A DNA stretch of 64,000 bases from Beverwykella pulmonaria (taxonomy: Eukaryota; Ascomycota; Dothideomycetes; Pleosporales; Melanommataceae). The position numbers and the translations under genes were made by a program. Below the pieces are notes generated by a model, which ran no database searches, was not told the DNA's origin, and saw only the letters and a program-made list of their open reading frames with translations. The stretch is taken from contig BCHH01000005.1 of NCBI GenBank assembly GCA_001599595.1, positions 1,805,552-1,869,551 of the forward strand, written 5' to 3'. This document shows positions 42,051 to 52,045 of this stretch, piece by piece (the stretch's first letter is position 1; every line of letters begins with the position of its first letter).

Positions 42051-42800
42051 GTTATATCTATCATCCCACAACTTCTATCCACAAGACATGTCCTCAAGCT
42101 CCACAAGCCTAGCATTGGGCTTGGGAATGAAGTTGAAATACTTCCTGTCCGCTTTGATCTTCTCCCAGTGGCTATTATTAGGGCTGTGCTTGTGCTGTAC
42201 ACGCACGTATCTTTGCTCAACAGGATTCTTAAGATACAACTAGAGGTTGCTAATAACTCTAGAAAATATATTAAGAGTCTTTTTCTTAAACTTGAACTAA
42301 ATACTCCTCTAAAATTTGTGTATTACGTGTTGTGTTTGCTGGGCTACTAAAGTTTGGCTATTTAACCTTATCTTTTGTTAAAGCCTGTGCAGTATCTGTT
42401 CCTCTTAGTAGAACACAAGTTGTAAGCTGGAGGATGGAGAAAAAGGTGTCAAGATGTGTATTGTATGTGATGTATGTACAGCTGATATATATATGTGACG
42501 GAGTGATTAGTCAGTGGCATATCCACGTGACATGATGGTGTCCTGGGCTTACACAAGTAGAACTCCTTCTAGTTGAACTAAACCTCCTTCTGGGCAGGAA
42601 AAAACCCAAGGCCTGGAAGCTTAGTACCATTTATTAAACACGAACCTAAGAACTTTGTCCCATATCTCTGTCGGAAGGCTAGGTAGAACTGATGATGGTA
42701 GTGCAGCTAGCGCAGGGGCGCAGGCGGTAATATGGCTGCGGTTGCCAAGGCTTTACCTGGTGGGTGGGTGACGATAGAGTCTTCATAAAAACGACCCCTC
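42051..42800 (-). pseudogene. Inverted, RIP-like decayed copy of the 53-kb F-box-like gene
   Basis: Read on the minus strand, this block matches 53270-53880 over nearly its whole length, including the segment KALATAAILPPAP and the F-box-like region, in the opposite orientation to the intact-looking copy. In the stretches aligned by eye most differences are C-to-T or G-to-A, for example GTCGCCGATAACTCC against GTTGCTAATAACTCT. The copy is interrupted at 42421-42553 by a 133-bp element with a target duplication. Premature stops are numerous, so it cannot code for a full protein. The first part of the gene (before about 53255) is not represented. Confidence 0.8.
42421..42553. mobile_element. 133-bp TG..CA element, copy 1
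   Basis: Begins TGTAAGC and ends GCTTACA (7-bp perfect inverted ends) and is flanked by a perfect 5-bp duplication CAAGT (42416-42420 and 42554-42558). It sits inside the decayed gene copy; removing it and one CAAGT restores colinearity with the 53-kb locus. TG..CA ends plus a 5-bp duplication fit a small solo LTR or TRIM; a short inverted-repeat element is the alternative. No coding capacity. Confidence 0.8.
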
Positions 42801-43761
42801 TGGCACAGCCCCTCACCGCCCCCAAAAGATAGTGCTGTAGACCAATTAAACGTGAGTGAACGTACTATAACGCGCAATTGTGTCCTCATCATGCACATTT
42901 GGGAACGCTAAAGCCATCACTGCTATCAATAGTATATCCACGGTGACCTTTGTATGGCTGACAGGGGGGACGGTGCGCTTAGCATGTTCAAATATCCACC
43001 CATGTCCACTGCCCACCTCTATGAGGTATACCGGTATTAACGCCGCCACCTGCAGAAATAACCTGATTTTTGAATTAGATGGGGCTATAAGGCTGCTGCT
43101 GCGCTGCTAAGGTGCTGCGCTAAATTTGAGCGCCTGTTGCTGCGTTAAGCTCGCGTGGTAGTAGTAGTAGATACATACATGACACCACCCTCCTTCCTAG
43201 CAGCTCTAAGCTGCTTGAAAAGCTGGTCTAGTGAACACCTTAGCTGCTGCTGTTGGTGGCTTACCTGCCACATGGCTGCCTCTTTACTGCGTCTCTGCGC
43301 TAGAGCTATACTGTCAGGAGTAAGCTCTATACCACTCGACCTGCGCTACCTAAAAAGGTGCAGTGAACCCAATAGGGTGAGGTGCATATAGAATAGCATA
43401 TATACTGTGACATAATCCCCCTCTCTCCTAGGACTCGTCCCGAGGACTGCGTAGGTAGAGGGTAGAGCGCGGTCCCAGACCCTTTATTGTATAGTCCTAG
43501 ATTGTCTCTCTATCCTATCAACCTTATGGAAGTGTGAGAGGGCTTTTAGCAAGGGCAGAATGACTGTTACTGATGATAGAAATGGACTTAGAGGTGCCTT
43601 AATTAAGGCTCTTTAACTGCAGAAGAATTGGATCCAAAACAAGGCAGTGGAGAGTCACCTGATTAACGTTTCACGATTTGTTTCACGATTTGTTTCCCGC
43701 CAAGAATGAGGCTAAATCTACCGTATACAGCATATACGGTGGTCACCGTATGTAAAAATAT
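42801..43761. other. Repeat-derived, gene-poor stretch
   Basis: No intact gene is visible. The sequence has GCTGCTGCGCTGCTAAG repeats near 43095-43125 and a (GTA)n run near 43155. A block near 43410-43460 (CCCCCTCTCTCCTAGGACTC) looks like retroelement-derived sequence, though I cannot prove it. A short tandem repeat of GTTTCACGATTT lies near 43668-43693. On the minus strand, 42846-43049 is open but unrecognised. Confidence 0.4.
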
Positions 43762-43893
43762 TGTAAGCTGGAGGGCGGAGGAAAGAGGTGTCAAGATGTG
43801 TATTGTATGTGATGTATGTACAGCTGATATATATATGACGGACTGATTAGTCAGTGGCATATCCACGTGACATTATGGTGTCCTCGGCTTACA
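43762..43893. mobile_element. 133-bp TG..CA element, copy 2
   Basis: This 132-bp copy is closely similar to copy 1, has the same TGTAAGC..GCTTACA ends, and is flanked by its own perfect 5-bp duplication AATAT (43757-43761 and 43894-43898). The different duplication proves an independent insertion. It lies within a block rich in CGTA and CCGTAT motifs (43715-44015). No coding capacity. Confidence 0.8.
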
Positions 43894-44322
43894 AATATAC
43901 ACCCATTTACGGCTCCGTATAGCCTGCCCTCATATCAGCCCTCGTACGTACGTACGCCAAAATTGACCCGTACAGCTTTTTCAAATCCTACGGTTATACG
44001 GTGTACGTACTGTTGACAACGCTGGTAGTTCGCGTTTTTAGGTATTAGAGTTTCGAATGACGGCTAACACGGAGTAATATATGAGGATTGACTAGATATA
44101 TATTACCAGAGTGGCGGGAAGTGAATATGCTTCGCGCAATTCATCTAGTCAACGAATGAATCCCCCAACCACTCAACCATTCTCCCCAACACCGAAAAAT
44201 GCATACAACGTCTAATATTATATCTACGGTAACCTCCCACCGGAACACCACCGCGATGCAAATAGCAGCAATAAACCGAAGGCTTTTTTCCCTATCCCAA
44301 AAGGTCCTCCCTAGATCATTGT
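43894..44322. repeat. CGTACG-rich repeat block and 3' flank of UBE2O-like gene
   Basis: Bases 43894-44015 contain GTACGTACGTACG and several copies of CCGTA or TACGG in both orientations, resembling the block at 59040-59215. Together with 43715-43756 it appears to be one older repeat split by the TG..CA element. Bases 44020-44322 are the 3' flank of the UBE2O-like gene and contain no gene. Confidence 0.4.
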
Positions 44323-47300
44323 TTAACCTTGCTCTGCTTTCAACGCTTCCAGCTTCTGGACCTGCCGCCTCAGCATCACCATAGCACCCAGACTAATCCT
44401 TCTCAATCCGTCGCGCTCCGCTCCATCCTCGGCCCTCTCGCTACGCTCTAGGATGTCTTTTGATGCGGCGACAGCCTTTTCGAGCAGTTTTGGTGCATCG
44501 TCCCTTTTACTAAGATACAGATATTTGACTTCGTTCTCGAATGGATCAACGTCAGCGGTGAGGGCGCGAACAATGAACGCTCGAGCGCGGAAGTATGCTC
44601 GCTCAGTGTACAGCGCGCTGCTGAGTTTTGTTTCTGGAGCCTCGCGGTGGACGTCGTAGCCAGCTTCATTGTAGTATGGCTCTTTGACGAGAACGAGACC
44701 CATGATGGACACAAGGACTTGGAGCAGTGTGCTTTTCGCAGGGCTCCAGTTTTCGTTTCGTTCGTCGGCGTGCCAGGTTCCTAACAAGCTGAGGCAAATC
44801 TTGCCGTCTTCGTATAGATTCGGGTTGACAGGGCCTTCAGCATTTGTCCAGGAGTGGAAAAATGCTTTGGGTGGCACTTGAGGGTAGGAGGAGTCGAGGT
44901 GGAAGTCGATAACGAAGGGGGCATATTCGTAAGGCGTGTCCGAGGGGCCGATCATGAGAACACGGATGAGATCGAGACGCGACTCCCAGGTCCGGACGAA
45001 GATTCCAGGAGGGAGGGATGAGCGTAGTATTTTGTGCTCTTTTGCGACTCGCCGTGTGAATGTGGACGAGGAAGCAGAGGACACATTCAGGTAGTGGTGA
45101 TTTGTTGGCGGTGGGGCGTCGAGGATCAAGAATGATGAAGGGGGGTCATCGGCGTCTGTGCGAGTGTTGTGAAGGACAGGGATGGAGACGGAAGGATCAT
45201 CCACGTCCATTTCACTTGTATTGGCCTCCGATGTGATTGCAATGTTGGTTGGATGGGTAATCTCCAATGGTGATTTTTGTTCCCCCTCCGAGTGCAGCTC
45301 CGGTGTTGTTTTCGAGGTCTCGATGCCATCTGGTATGACGAGATCAGGCATAGAATCGTCGGAGTCGTCTCCATCATCCTCATCTTCTGTAGACCAATCT
45401 TCTTCATTGCCGATGCTCATTGGTTCTCCATCCATGCCCTCGTACTCGATCCACGTCTCATTGAAAAATGCAGAATCGAAGTCGGAGCCATCTTCGTCCG
45501 AATCTTCCACAGATTCTCCTTCCAGCGTTGGCATGTCGAACATGTGGTTGTCCATATCACTGCTATAAACAAGCGTCACGCGCTCCGCGGCAATTCGGAT
45601 GTCCACCACAGGCTTCGCGGCACCCAGCCTAACCGTGACCTTCCCGTCAAGACCCAAGTCAATTATTTCTCCAAACCAGTCTGGGCCAAGAGAGCGAATG
45701 TTGCGCACCGCCGGAACGGAATCTGGATGTATCAAGACAAAATCTCCTCGACGTCGGGTCAGGCTAGGAGTCGATCGTATGTCGTAGAGGCTGACATCCT
45801 CGGTTGCGTCACAGAGGGGACCTGTCTCGGATGGCGGAATCAAGTCATCACCAAGGAAGTGGATGTTTGCATGCTTGAACCAGCGGACAGTTGCTATGCG
45901 ATCGTGCGGCTTAACGGATTGCACCACGCCCGTTCTCGCAGGTTCAAATGTCCACGTTGTGTCGGGATTCTTCTCTTTCCGCTGTTCTTTTGTGCAGACA
46001 ATCTCCCCGGGCCAAACCTCATCATCGTCCTCCACATTGGGATCGGGAACTAGCGACGGGCTCATGTCTTCTGTGATGGAAAGATCTTGCCACTGCACGG
46101 TGACTTGGGTGTGAGTCTGCATGACCAAGAACACGTTCAAGTCGTAGCCTAGAGATTCGGTCCGCGGTACTCTCGTTAGCCTTCCTTGTGGGTGTCCATC
46201 CGGCAGTATGCGGCTCCCGTCATACTTGACAGCCGCTCCCGTCAAGTCTTTGAAGCGCACACGGTCACCCACAGCGATTTCAGCAACGTGGTATGACCGA
46301 TCTTGGCCGTTGGTAGACACGGGTAAGGTGGCGACGGCACCGCGGGAAGCATCGTAGACATAGAAGTTAGGGCTTTCCAAGTCGTCGGTAGTCAGCCGGG
46401 GAGAGGGCTCCAAGCCATGTGAGAGGATGGAGCTTCCTGCGAATCTCTTGGCCAGCCAGTGTACATCGACCATGACGGTGCGGGTTTCCACAACCATGCC
46501 CTGGGGCCGGATGTTCGGCTCGTAGGCACCGTATCGCCAACGCCCTCGCCGCAAGTTGACCTTTTTCGTCTTGACCGTATCGCCGACGCTGATTCGGTCG
46601 AGCATGGGGTCATCGTTGTCCAAGTCGTCCGGGTTCTCGACAATGACTACCGAGTTGTTGGACAGCCTGAGGGCCACCTCGTCGTGCACCTGGTCTATTC
46701 GTCCGATCCAGTCATCGTAGACAACCAGGGCTCCCTCGACGTACTCGTGGACATTCAACAGCTCGTCTGCGGGCACGCCGCGTATGGAGAGGTCCTCGGC
46801 CAAAACCTGGGTGAGCTGGCCGCCATTGAAATGGGTTGCTGGGAAGAGCGTGCAGGTGGCTTTGGTGCCAATGACGGTGCCGCTCATGGGGTCTTTGGCG
46901 TTCCGCTTGACCACATCTCCCACATACAGCGCGCGGTCGAGGAGGTCCAGGCGCGGCTCCGGTATGAGTTCCGTCTTGAGCTGTGTTTGCCACGACACCA
47001 GCACGGTGCCCCGCGGCGGAATGCCTGTCTTGAGGAACTTGGAGAAAAGGTCTCGCGGGATATCGTCGTGGCGCTCTATATCATCGCCGTAGTCGCGCTG
47101 GGGGCGGGGCTCGTGGGAGTCGACATCCCCGAACGAGCGGTCCACGACGCCCACCATGTACTTGTCGTCTTTGAGACTGACGGTGTCATCGACGCAGAAT
47201 CGCACCGCGTCGGCGGCCATGGCAGGCAGCGTGCGCGCCGCGAGAGAGCTGGGGATGGGCGGCGCTTCGGAGAAGCTTGCGGGTTCTGAGCGGCGGCGGG

Positions 47301-47454
47301 CGCGGTGAAGGCGGGAGTTTTCGGCGGGGGCGGAAGACGCGGTGGAGAGGAGGAGACGGTCCTCGAAGAGCTGGCGGAGCAGGCGTTCGAACCAGCTGGG
47401 CGACGCGCGAGCGATGTGCGAGTGCGTATTTGTGGCGTCGTTATCACGGTCCAT
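44323..47454 (-). CDS. UBE2O: UBE2O-like E2/E3 hybrid ubiquitin-conjugating enzyme
   Basis: Transfers ubiquitin to substrate proteins, acting as combined E2 and E3. Single exon, 1043 residues from MDRDNDATN at 47454; the frame is open 50 codons further but that would run across most of the divergent promoter. Residues 80-680 contain several small beta-rich modules (for example [16 protein letters not shown] and [14 protein letters not shown]) like the SH3-like repeats of UBE2O. An acidic low-complexity segment follows (about 680-800). The UBC fold starts near 825, with the active-site Cys887 in the motif [16 protein letters not shown], preceded by [14 protein letters not shown]. After the UBC fold a C-terminal helical region ends in a coiled coil. 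Large E2 enzymes of this layout are widespread in fungi and animals and this one looks complete. Confidence 0.9.
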   Translation of the reverse strand: MDRDNDATNTHSHIARASPSWFERLLRQLFEDRLLLSTASSAPAENSRLHRARRRSEPASFSEAPPIPSSLAARTLPAMAADAVRFCVDDTVSLKDDKYMVGVVDRSFGDVDSHEPRPQRDYGDDIERHDDIPRDLFSKFLKTGIPPRGTVLVSWQTQLKTELIPEPRLDLLDRALYVGDVVKRNAKDPMSGTVIGTKATCTLFPATHFNGGQLTQVLAEDLSIRGVPADELLNVHEYVEGALVVYDDWIGRIDQVHDEVALRLSNNSVVIVENPDDLDNDDPMLDRISVGDTVKTKKVNLRRGRWRYGAYEPNIRPQGMVVETRTVMVDVHWLAKRFAGSSILSHGLEPSPRLTTDDLESPNFYVYDASRGAVATLPVSTNGQDRSYHVAEIAVGDRVRFKDLTGAAVKYDGSRILPDGHPQGRLTRVPRTESLGYDLNVFLVMQTHTQVTVQWQDLSITEDMSPSLVPDPNVEDDDEVWPGEIVCTKEQRKEKNPDTTWTFEPARTGVVQSVKPHDRIATVRWFKHANIHFLGDDLIPPSETGPLCDATEDVSLYDIRSTPSLTRRRGDFVLIHPDSVPAVRNIRSLGPDWFGEIIDLGLDGKVTVRLGAAKPVVDIRIAAERVTLVYSSDMDNHMFDMPTLEGESVEDSDEDGSDFDSAFFNETWIEYEGMDGEPMSIGNEEDWSTEDEDDGDDSDDSMPDLVIPDGIETSKTTPELHSEGEQKSPLEITHPTNIAITSEANTSEMDVDDPSVSIPVLHNTRTDADDPPSSFLILDAPPPTNHHYLNVSSASSSTFTRRVAKEHKILRSSLPPGIFVRTWESRLDLIRVLMIGPSDTPYEYAPFVIDFHLDSSYPQVPPKAFFHSWTNAEGPVNPNLYEDGKICLSLLGTWHADERNENWSPAKSTLLQVLVSIMGLVLVKEPYYNEAGYDVHREAPETKLSSALYTERAYFRARAFIVRALTADVDPFENEVKYLYLSKRDDAPKLLEKAVAASKDILERSERAEDGAERDGLRRISLGAMVMLRRQVQKLEALKAEQG

Positions 47455-47608
47455 CTGGAAATAATAATTATCGAAGCGCCGACGACAAAAAAGGGCTGAA
47501 GAGCCGCATGTGAATGGGTCCCCACCATGCTTGCTGTCTGCCCCATCCGCCAGCGACCACGCAGCAGCCGCGACAACCACCGCGACGGCCCGCGAGCAAA
47601 CCATACCA
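47455..47608. promoter_or_regulatory. Bidirectional promoter, UBE2O-like / COG8
   Basis: Only 154 bp separate the chosen start codons of two diverging genes. The sequence includes an AT-rich AATAATAATTAT stretch near 47460 and GC-rich leader sequence towards COG8. Both frames remain open into it, so either start could in principle be further upstream, but the genes would then overlap. Confidence 0.6.
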
Positions 47609-49126
47609 ATGGCCGACCCGCTGTACGAGCTGCTGATCCCCTACTTCGACGCCCACGACGTGACTGAGCGCCCGCCGCCGCACGATGCCGTGACCGCGAC
47701 GTACCTCGCGCGCCTGACGACGCTGCCCCTCGCCGCACTCACCTCTTCCGAGCAGCAGTCGCTGTTGCAGAGCTCGCAGTCCGTCCTGCGGTCCCTCCAG
47801 GCCCTCTCGAGGCGCTCGCACAAGCCCATAATATCCTCGACGGGCCACCTCGCCCGCCTGCGCACCTCCCTCCCCAGAATCGGCCACGATGCGGGCGCCG
47901 TGCGGGCGGAGCTCCCCAAGCTCGAGACGGCCGCCCAGCACTTTGCAGACAAATACAGCAAGAGCACGGAGAACCCCATCCTGGACCGCCGGCGAAAGGC
48001 CATGTTGTTAGCCCGGAACATGGACAGGGTGTCGGATGTGCTGGACCTGCCCACGCTCTTGTCCTCGGCCATCTCTTCCTCGACCGCACCTTCCCAAGCG
48101 GCCGCATCCGCAACCTCGTCCACCACGAACGCGAACTATGCCTCGGCCCTGGACTTGCACGCGCACATCAAGCGCCTCCACAGCCTGTACCCCAATTCGA
48201 AGCTCATTTCCTCGCTCTCGGCCCAGGCGGAGCAAGAAATGAAGACCATGACGACCAATCTCATCGCCAGCCTCCAATCCCAGGGCATCAAGCTTGCGGG
48301 CGCCATGCGCACAATAGGATGGCTGCGTCGCGTGGCCCCCGAGCTCGATGAAGCGTGGTCCGTTCGACAGCCATCGAGCATCAACAGCGGGGAAGGGAGT
48401 CTGGGTGCACTGTTCCTGGTCTGTCGGCTCGGCTGTCTCGAAACTATGCTCTCGGCCCTAGACCCGTTGCGCGAGCTTGCCGACCAGGAAACCGAGAGAC
48501 GACTGAAAGGCGACGGCAACGGCAGCGGCAACGGCAATGCAGCGTGGGCCGTCGGCCAGCAGACAGAGAAGTATCTGAAGAAGTACCTCGAGATCTTCCG
48601 CGAGCAGAGTTTCGCCATCATCTCCATGTATAAGTCCATCTTCCCATCTGCGCTCCCTGCGCCTGGCCCAGGCCCGGACGGAGAGAAGGCTGCACCACCC
48701 GTCAGACCCGCTGCAGGTCCGGAGAACAACCCACTCCAACCTATACCCTCCGCCCTGGCCACGTTCCCGCTGCATCTCGTCGGGATGCTCTTTGACACGC
48801 TACGCTTCTATCTCCCGAATGTTCAAGATCGCTCCAGTCGAGACTCCATCCTCACCCAAGTTCTGTACAGCGCAGGCTCCCTGGGAAGGCTCGGCGGCGA
48901 CTTCAGCATGATGATTGCGCTCTTAGAAGAAGATCTCAGGGAGGAATTCGGTGAAGAAGAGACTGCCGATGGAGAAACAGAAGAAAAGGACGTAGAAGAA
49001 GAGTGGGTGGAAGTCATGAAGAAGCACCGTGTACAAGCTAGTCGGCTAGAGCTACTCGCAAGTGGCGTAGGAAGCGGACGGACGGTTACCAGTCCAGTAG
49101 ATAGGGTCGTGAGCCCCAGCCATTGA
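47609..49126 (+). CDS. COG8: Conserved oligomeric Golgi complex subunit 8
   Basis: Subunit of the COG tethering complex on Golgi membranes, needed for retrograde vesicle traffic and glycosyltransferase retention. Single exon, 505 residues from MADPLYELL at 47609; an in-frame ATG at 47510 would place 33 extra low-complexity residues in the shared promoter. The Dor1/COG8 signature is clear: [20 protein letters not shown] at residues 31-50, then [40 protein letters not shown], and the helical [20 protein letters not shown] Pro/Gly-rich loop lies near residues 345-375. The protein is helical throughout and the acidic C-terminus is normal for fungal members. Confidence 0.9.
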   Translation: MADPLYELLIPYFDAHDVTERPPPHDAVTATYLARLTTLPLAALTSSEQQSLLQSSQSVLRSLQALSRRSHKPIISSTGHLARLRTSLPRIGHDAGAVRAELPKLETAAQHFADKYSKSTENPILDRRRKAMLLARNMDRVSDVLDLPTLLSSAISSSTAPSQAAASATSSTTNANYASALDLHAHIKRLHSLYPNSKLISSLSAQAEQEMKTMTTNLIASLQSQGIKLAGAMRTIGWLRRVAPELDEAWSVRQPSSINSGEGSLGALFLVCRLGCLETMLSALDPLRELADQETERRLKGDGNGSGNGNAAWAVGQQTEKYLKKYLEIFREQSFAIISMYKSIFPSALPAPGPGPDGEKAAPPVRPAAGPENNPLQPIPSALATFPLHLVGMLFDTLRFYLPNVQDRSSRDSILTQVLYSAGSLGRLGGDFSMMIALLEEDLREEFGEEETADGETEEKDVEEEWVEVMKKHRVQASRLELLASGVGSGRTVTSPVDRVVSPSH

Positions 49127-50164
49127 AGGGTACATGGACTTGTCTCTGTCTTCTATCTACGATACACCGAGCCGCTCATTCCAAGTCGTCCATGCTATGT
49201 CACCCACGTCTCCACCCCTTCGTCTCCCCGAGCCAAAGCGCTGAGAAATCCAAGTCATTATCCATGAGAATAGGCAGCAGGTCGACAGCCACACCTGCCG
49301 CCGACGAGCTGTGCCCCGCAGTCGTAACTCGTACGAAGTTCGTTGGTGATGGCGAGTGTGCACTTGTCGGTGGTGAATGCAGTTCCTAGAGTGAAAAGGA
49401 TGCGTGAGACGCCATGTAGTTGTGAGGAAGTGCGGAGGCTGGATGGGGAGGGAGGCGCGAAGTGCGAGTAGTGCCAAACCTTTGGAGCCGGTGTGGCGTG
49501 GCGGTGGATGGCAAGGGTGGTGCCGATAATTTATGGGAGGAGTGGTTTGGTTGTTGTTGGGGGATTAGATGGTAAGAGAGGATTGGGAGAAATTCGTCAT
49601 TCTGTGAACAAGCTTGAGGGCTGTACTGTGCTGTGATCTAGGTTGATGTGGGTGAGGTCTTCGCACATGCTGGGGGAGTCAGTGAAAGAGTGAAACATAT
49701 ATCCTCATTTCCGCCAATTCTGCAAACGGTAACCCTTTAACATTATTAAGCCCAGGGCACACCATACCAGTCACGTGGATATGCCACTGACTAATCAATC
49801 CTCGCATATACATCACAGTTTTACGTGCACACATACAATACATTTCTTCATACCCTCTTACTCACACCGTACTTACAGAACAAGAGAGCGGTTTCTGGCA
49901 GATGCAGTAGGGATTAGAGGTACGATGTCAATCCTTTCGCCCTCTCATTATAGGCAAGATTCAAAGCCATCGAAGCAACTCTACATAGCTCCATCGTGTC
50001 TGCCAGAGGCTGCTATCCGTACCTCATACTTTAGTGCCGTTTTGGGTTGTAGTCACCCTACGCTCCTCAGTGAATGGGGTCTCGGCTTCTACCCAAAACA
50101 CTCAATACAAACTCCAAGGTCGTCAAGAGTGAGAACTAATGTTGTGAGAAGCTCCAAAGACAAC
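49127..50164. other. Intergenic with a diverged TG..CA element
   Basis: This 1-kb stretch follows COG8. Bases 49745-49877 are a third copy of the 133-bp element (listed separately). A frame at 49775-50263 starts inside that element and is not considered a gene. No other feature was recognised. Confidence 0.45.
49745..49877. mobile_element. 133-bp TG..CA element, copy 3 (inverted, diverged)
   Basis: In reverse orientation to copies 1 and 2, this block keeps the core GTCACGTGGATATGCCAC and GACTAATCA and the end ACTTACA, at the same overall length. The other end is changed to TTAAGCCC and no clear target duplication remains. It is therefore older than the other two copies. Confidence 0.6.
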
Positions 50165-50857
50165 TCAAAACTCTTGTATCGGATTGGCCCCAACTGCAGC
50201 TGCTATCAGAACGCCCAATATTGCGCCGCGAAACTTGTCTGGAGGCTGAACATCGCGATGTGACAGCGGTACATAACCACGTCCGAGTTTCAGATAAACT
50301 AACTTATTGTACATTATACAGCCATGTTCTGCACCGTACTTTGCTTCTCCAGCGAGTGCCTTCATGACATTCTCGCCATCATCTCCAGCCCCAGGGCCAA
50401 AGTCGCTGACTGATCCGCAGTTCTTGCAGAGCAGACTCATAATGGCCTTTTCATCGGCTCCATCGTCGAAGAGAAAATAAATATAATGGCATCTGTGGTC
50501 GTCAATGTCCCCGCCTCTTTCCACCATGATCTCTTTCTTGCAGGACCTTGTTAGATAGCACCGCATCAGGGCGATGATGTCGAATCCGATGGCTCCGCGA
50601 ATGTCATACGCGCTGTGAGACTCGGATGTTGGGCAGATTGCGAGAGGGGTTTTGATTAGTTCATTTGTCTCCTTTAGGTTTAACACGTTCGTGTACTGCA
50701 ACATGGCCAAAGAGAGGCCGGAGATTGGGCCGTACCGCCACTTTTGGTATCCAGTTGGGTGTGGGCGAAGATAATCTTCAGTGGAACATGTTGATGGAAC
50801 TAGAAGACTCTGTAAACAAGTGGCAAATCTTTGAATTTCTTCGTAGCGTTGTGGAGG
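50165..50857 (-). CDS. Uncharacterised fungal protein, 5' end uncertain
   Basis: From an ATG at 50704 the frame gives 179 residues, but it stays open upstream to 50857 and that extra stretch (GYQKWRYGPISGLSLAM) looks coded. A TTCTAAACTTAG sequence just before 50857 could be a splice acceptor with a branch point, so an upstream exon is likely; another coding-like stretch (LETLKHCDPATGD) lies near 50880-50920 in a different frame. The protein has several cysteines (CKNCG), an acidic middle and a hydrophobic C-terminus (GAILGVLIAAAVGA). No family is recognised. It could be an intact spliced gene or the 3' part of a broken one. Confidence 0.45.
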   Translation of the reverse strand, partial: PPQRYEEIQRFATCLQSLLVPSTCSTEDYLRPHPTGYQKWRYGPISGLSLAMLQYTNVLNLKETNELIKTPLAICPTSESHSAYDIRGAIGFDIIALMRCYLTRSCKKEIMVERGGDIDDHRCHYIYFLFDDGADEKAIMSLLCKNCGSVSDFGPGAGDDGENVMKALAGEAKYGAEHGCIMYNKLVYLKLGRGYVPLSHRDVQPPDKFRGAILGVLIAAAVGANPIQEF

Positions 50858-51073
50858 CTAAGTTTAGAAACAAAATCGCTGAATCGCCTGTAGCGGGATC
50901 ACAGTGCTTCAAGGTTTCTAATTTACAGTCGTGATGAAAGATAAACCTCCGCAACGTCTCGTGTTGTTATTTTAAAACCATGGTTAGACAAGCAGTCAAT
51001 CCTGTCTAGAGGGTATGGAAATCAACATGACTGAGGTGTTTAAGAGCAACCATCGCGATTCTTTCGCTTAATT

Positions 51074-51702
51074 AGTTCTTGGGTGCATTCTCAACATTTC
51101 TGACAGCCTCCACACCAATCACTCCTTCCTCTGCCATCTTGTCCACTACTTCCTTCACCCAAGTCTGACAGTTCTTCAACTCGATCCGTCGGCGCCTCGG
51201 TCCCTATATTACACGGAATGGAAGTTAGACAAGGTCACATTGGTTCCTACTTCACAATCACAAGGGACGATGTACGCTTACTCAGAGCTCCTCTTTTAGA
51301 TACATTATAATTGAAGCCCCGTTGATCCATTTGGATACTTGCTGGCATTACATTTGTAGACAAATAGTCTCGATAATGAGGTTGTGCACGGTCATGAGGG
51401 TTCGTTACTGCACTCACCGTGTCAGATGCCGGAAGCAAGCTCTTCCCTGGTGCATCGATACGTCTTGCCACGCGCTCTAGTTCCTCTACTTCTACTACGC
51501 CAAGTTCGATGATTTGATAACTCTGTGCACATTCTCGAAGGTCGTACTCAGGCTCAAAATGTACCTCGAAACCGCTCGCTGGGCTGCCGTCGGCGTGGAT
51601 GCGCTTTCCGATCTTGTCATTGGTGTGTCGGGGTAGGAAGAGCGCCCAGTGAGCGGCAAAGAGCGGGGAGTGATATACTACGAGATTAAGTGGACAGGTC
51701 AT
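51074..51702 (-). CDS. Small fungal-specific protein of unknown function
   Basis: Exon 1 starts with MTCPLNLVVYHSPLFAAHWA at 51702. It belongs to a recurrent type of small fungal protein with an N-terminal LFAAHWALFLPR segment and IGKRIHADG. The continuous frame stops at 51247, but a downstream segment at 51074-51160 on the same strand reads RIELKNCQTWVKEVVDKMA in a compatible phase. This fits the usual C-terminus if a 52-58-nt intron (donor GTGATT or GTAGGA near 51245-51260, branch TCTAAC, acceptor near 51187-51197) is removed. The exact splice is ambiguous. No catalytic motif is visible and the function is unknown. Confidence 0.65.
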
Positions 51703-52045
51703 GACAGCACATCGAAAGTTGGGTGGCGAGTAAAATTGTGGCTGCCATCACGATTGAGGTTTGCGTTGGATGCCTGAAGCTCGCTAAAGGAACGGAGGTA
51801 TGAGAAGAACAAGGAAAGAATCGTTTTCTTGCTATTTTCCAAGTAGCAAAAGACGATAAAGTCTGACTTTCTCACTTCGTATGCACCTACCTTCGTTCCA
51901 AATTCACGGTCAACTTCATCGCTGGCATGGATACACGTGGCCGCTGACATAATCAAGCTAGCCTAATCACCTTGAATAGCTCCGCTCCTCCGACTTGACT
52001 CCCTCCCCTCACATTTCCATCACTCGCCACCTCCTTCCTATAATC
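51703..52045. promoter_or_regulatory. Divergent spacer between the small orphan and F-box-like gene
   Basis: The 343 bp lie between two diverging starts. An 85-codon minus-strand frame (51699-51956) covers part of it and overlaps the downstream start by four bases, but shows no domain and is treated as promoter sequence. Confidence 0.4.

Noticed and set aside
49775..50263. 162-codon plus frame
   Set aside because: Its first third is the inverted copy 3 of the 133-bp element and the rest has no protein-like features.
51699..51956. 85-codon minus frame upstream of the small orphan gene
   Set aside because: It overlaps the start of the next gene by four bases and has no domain; interpreted as the divergent promoter.
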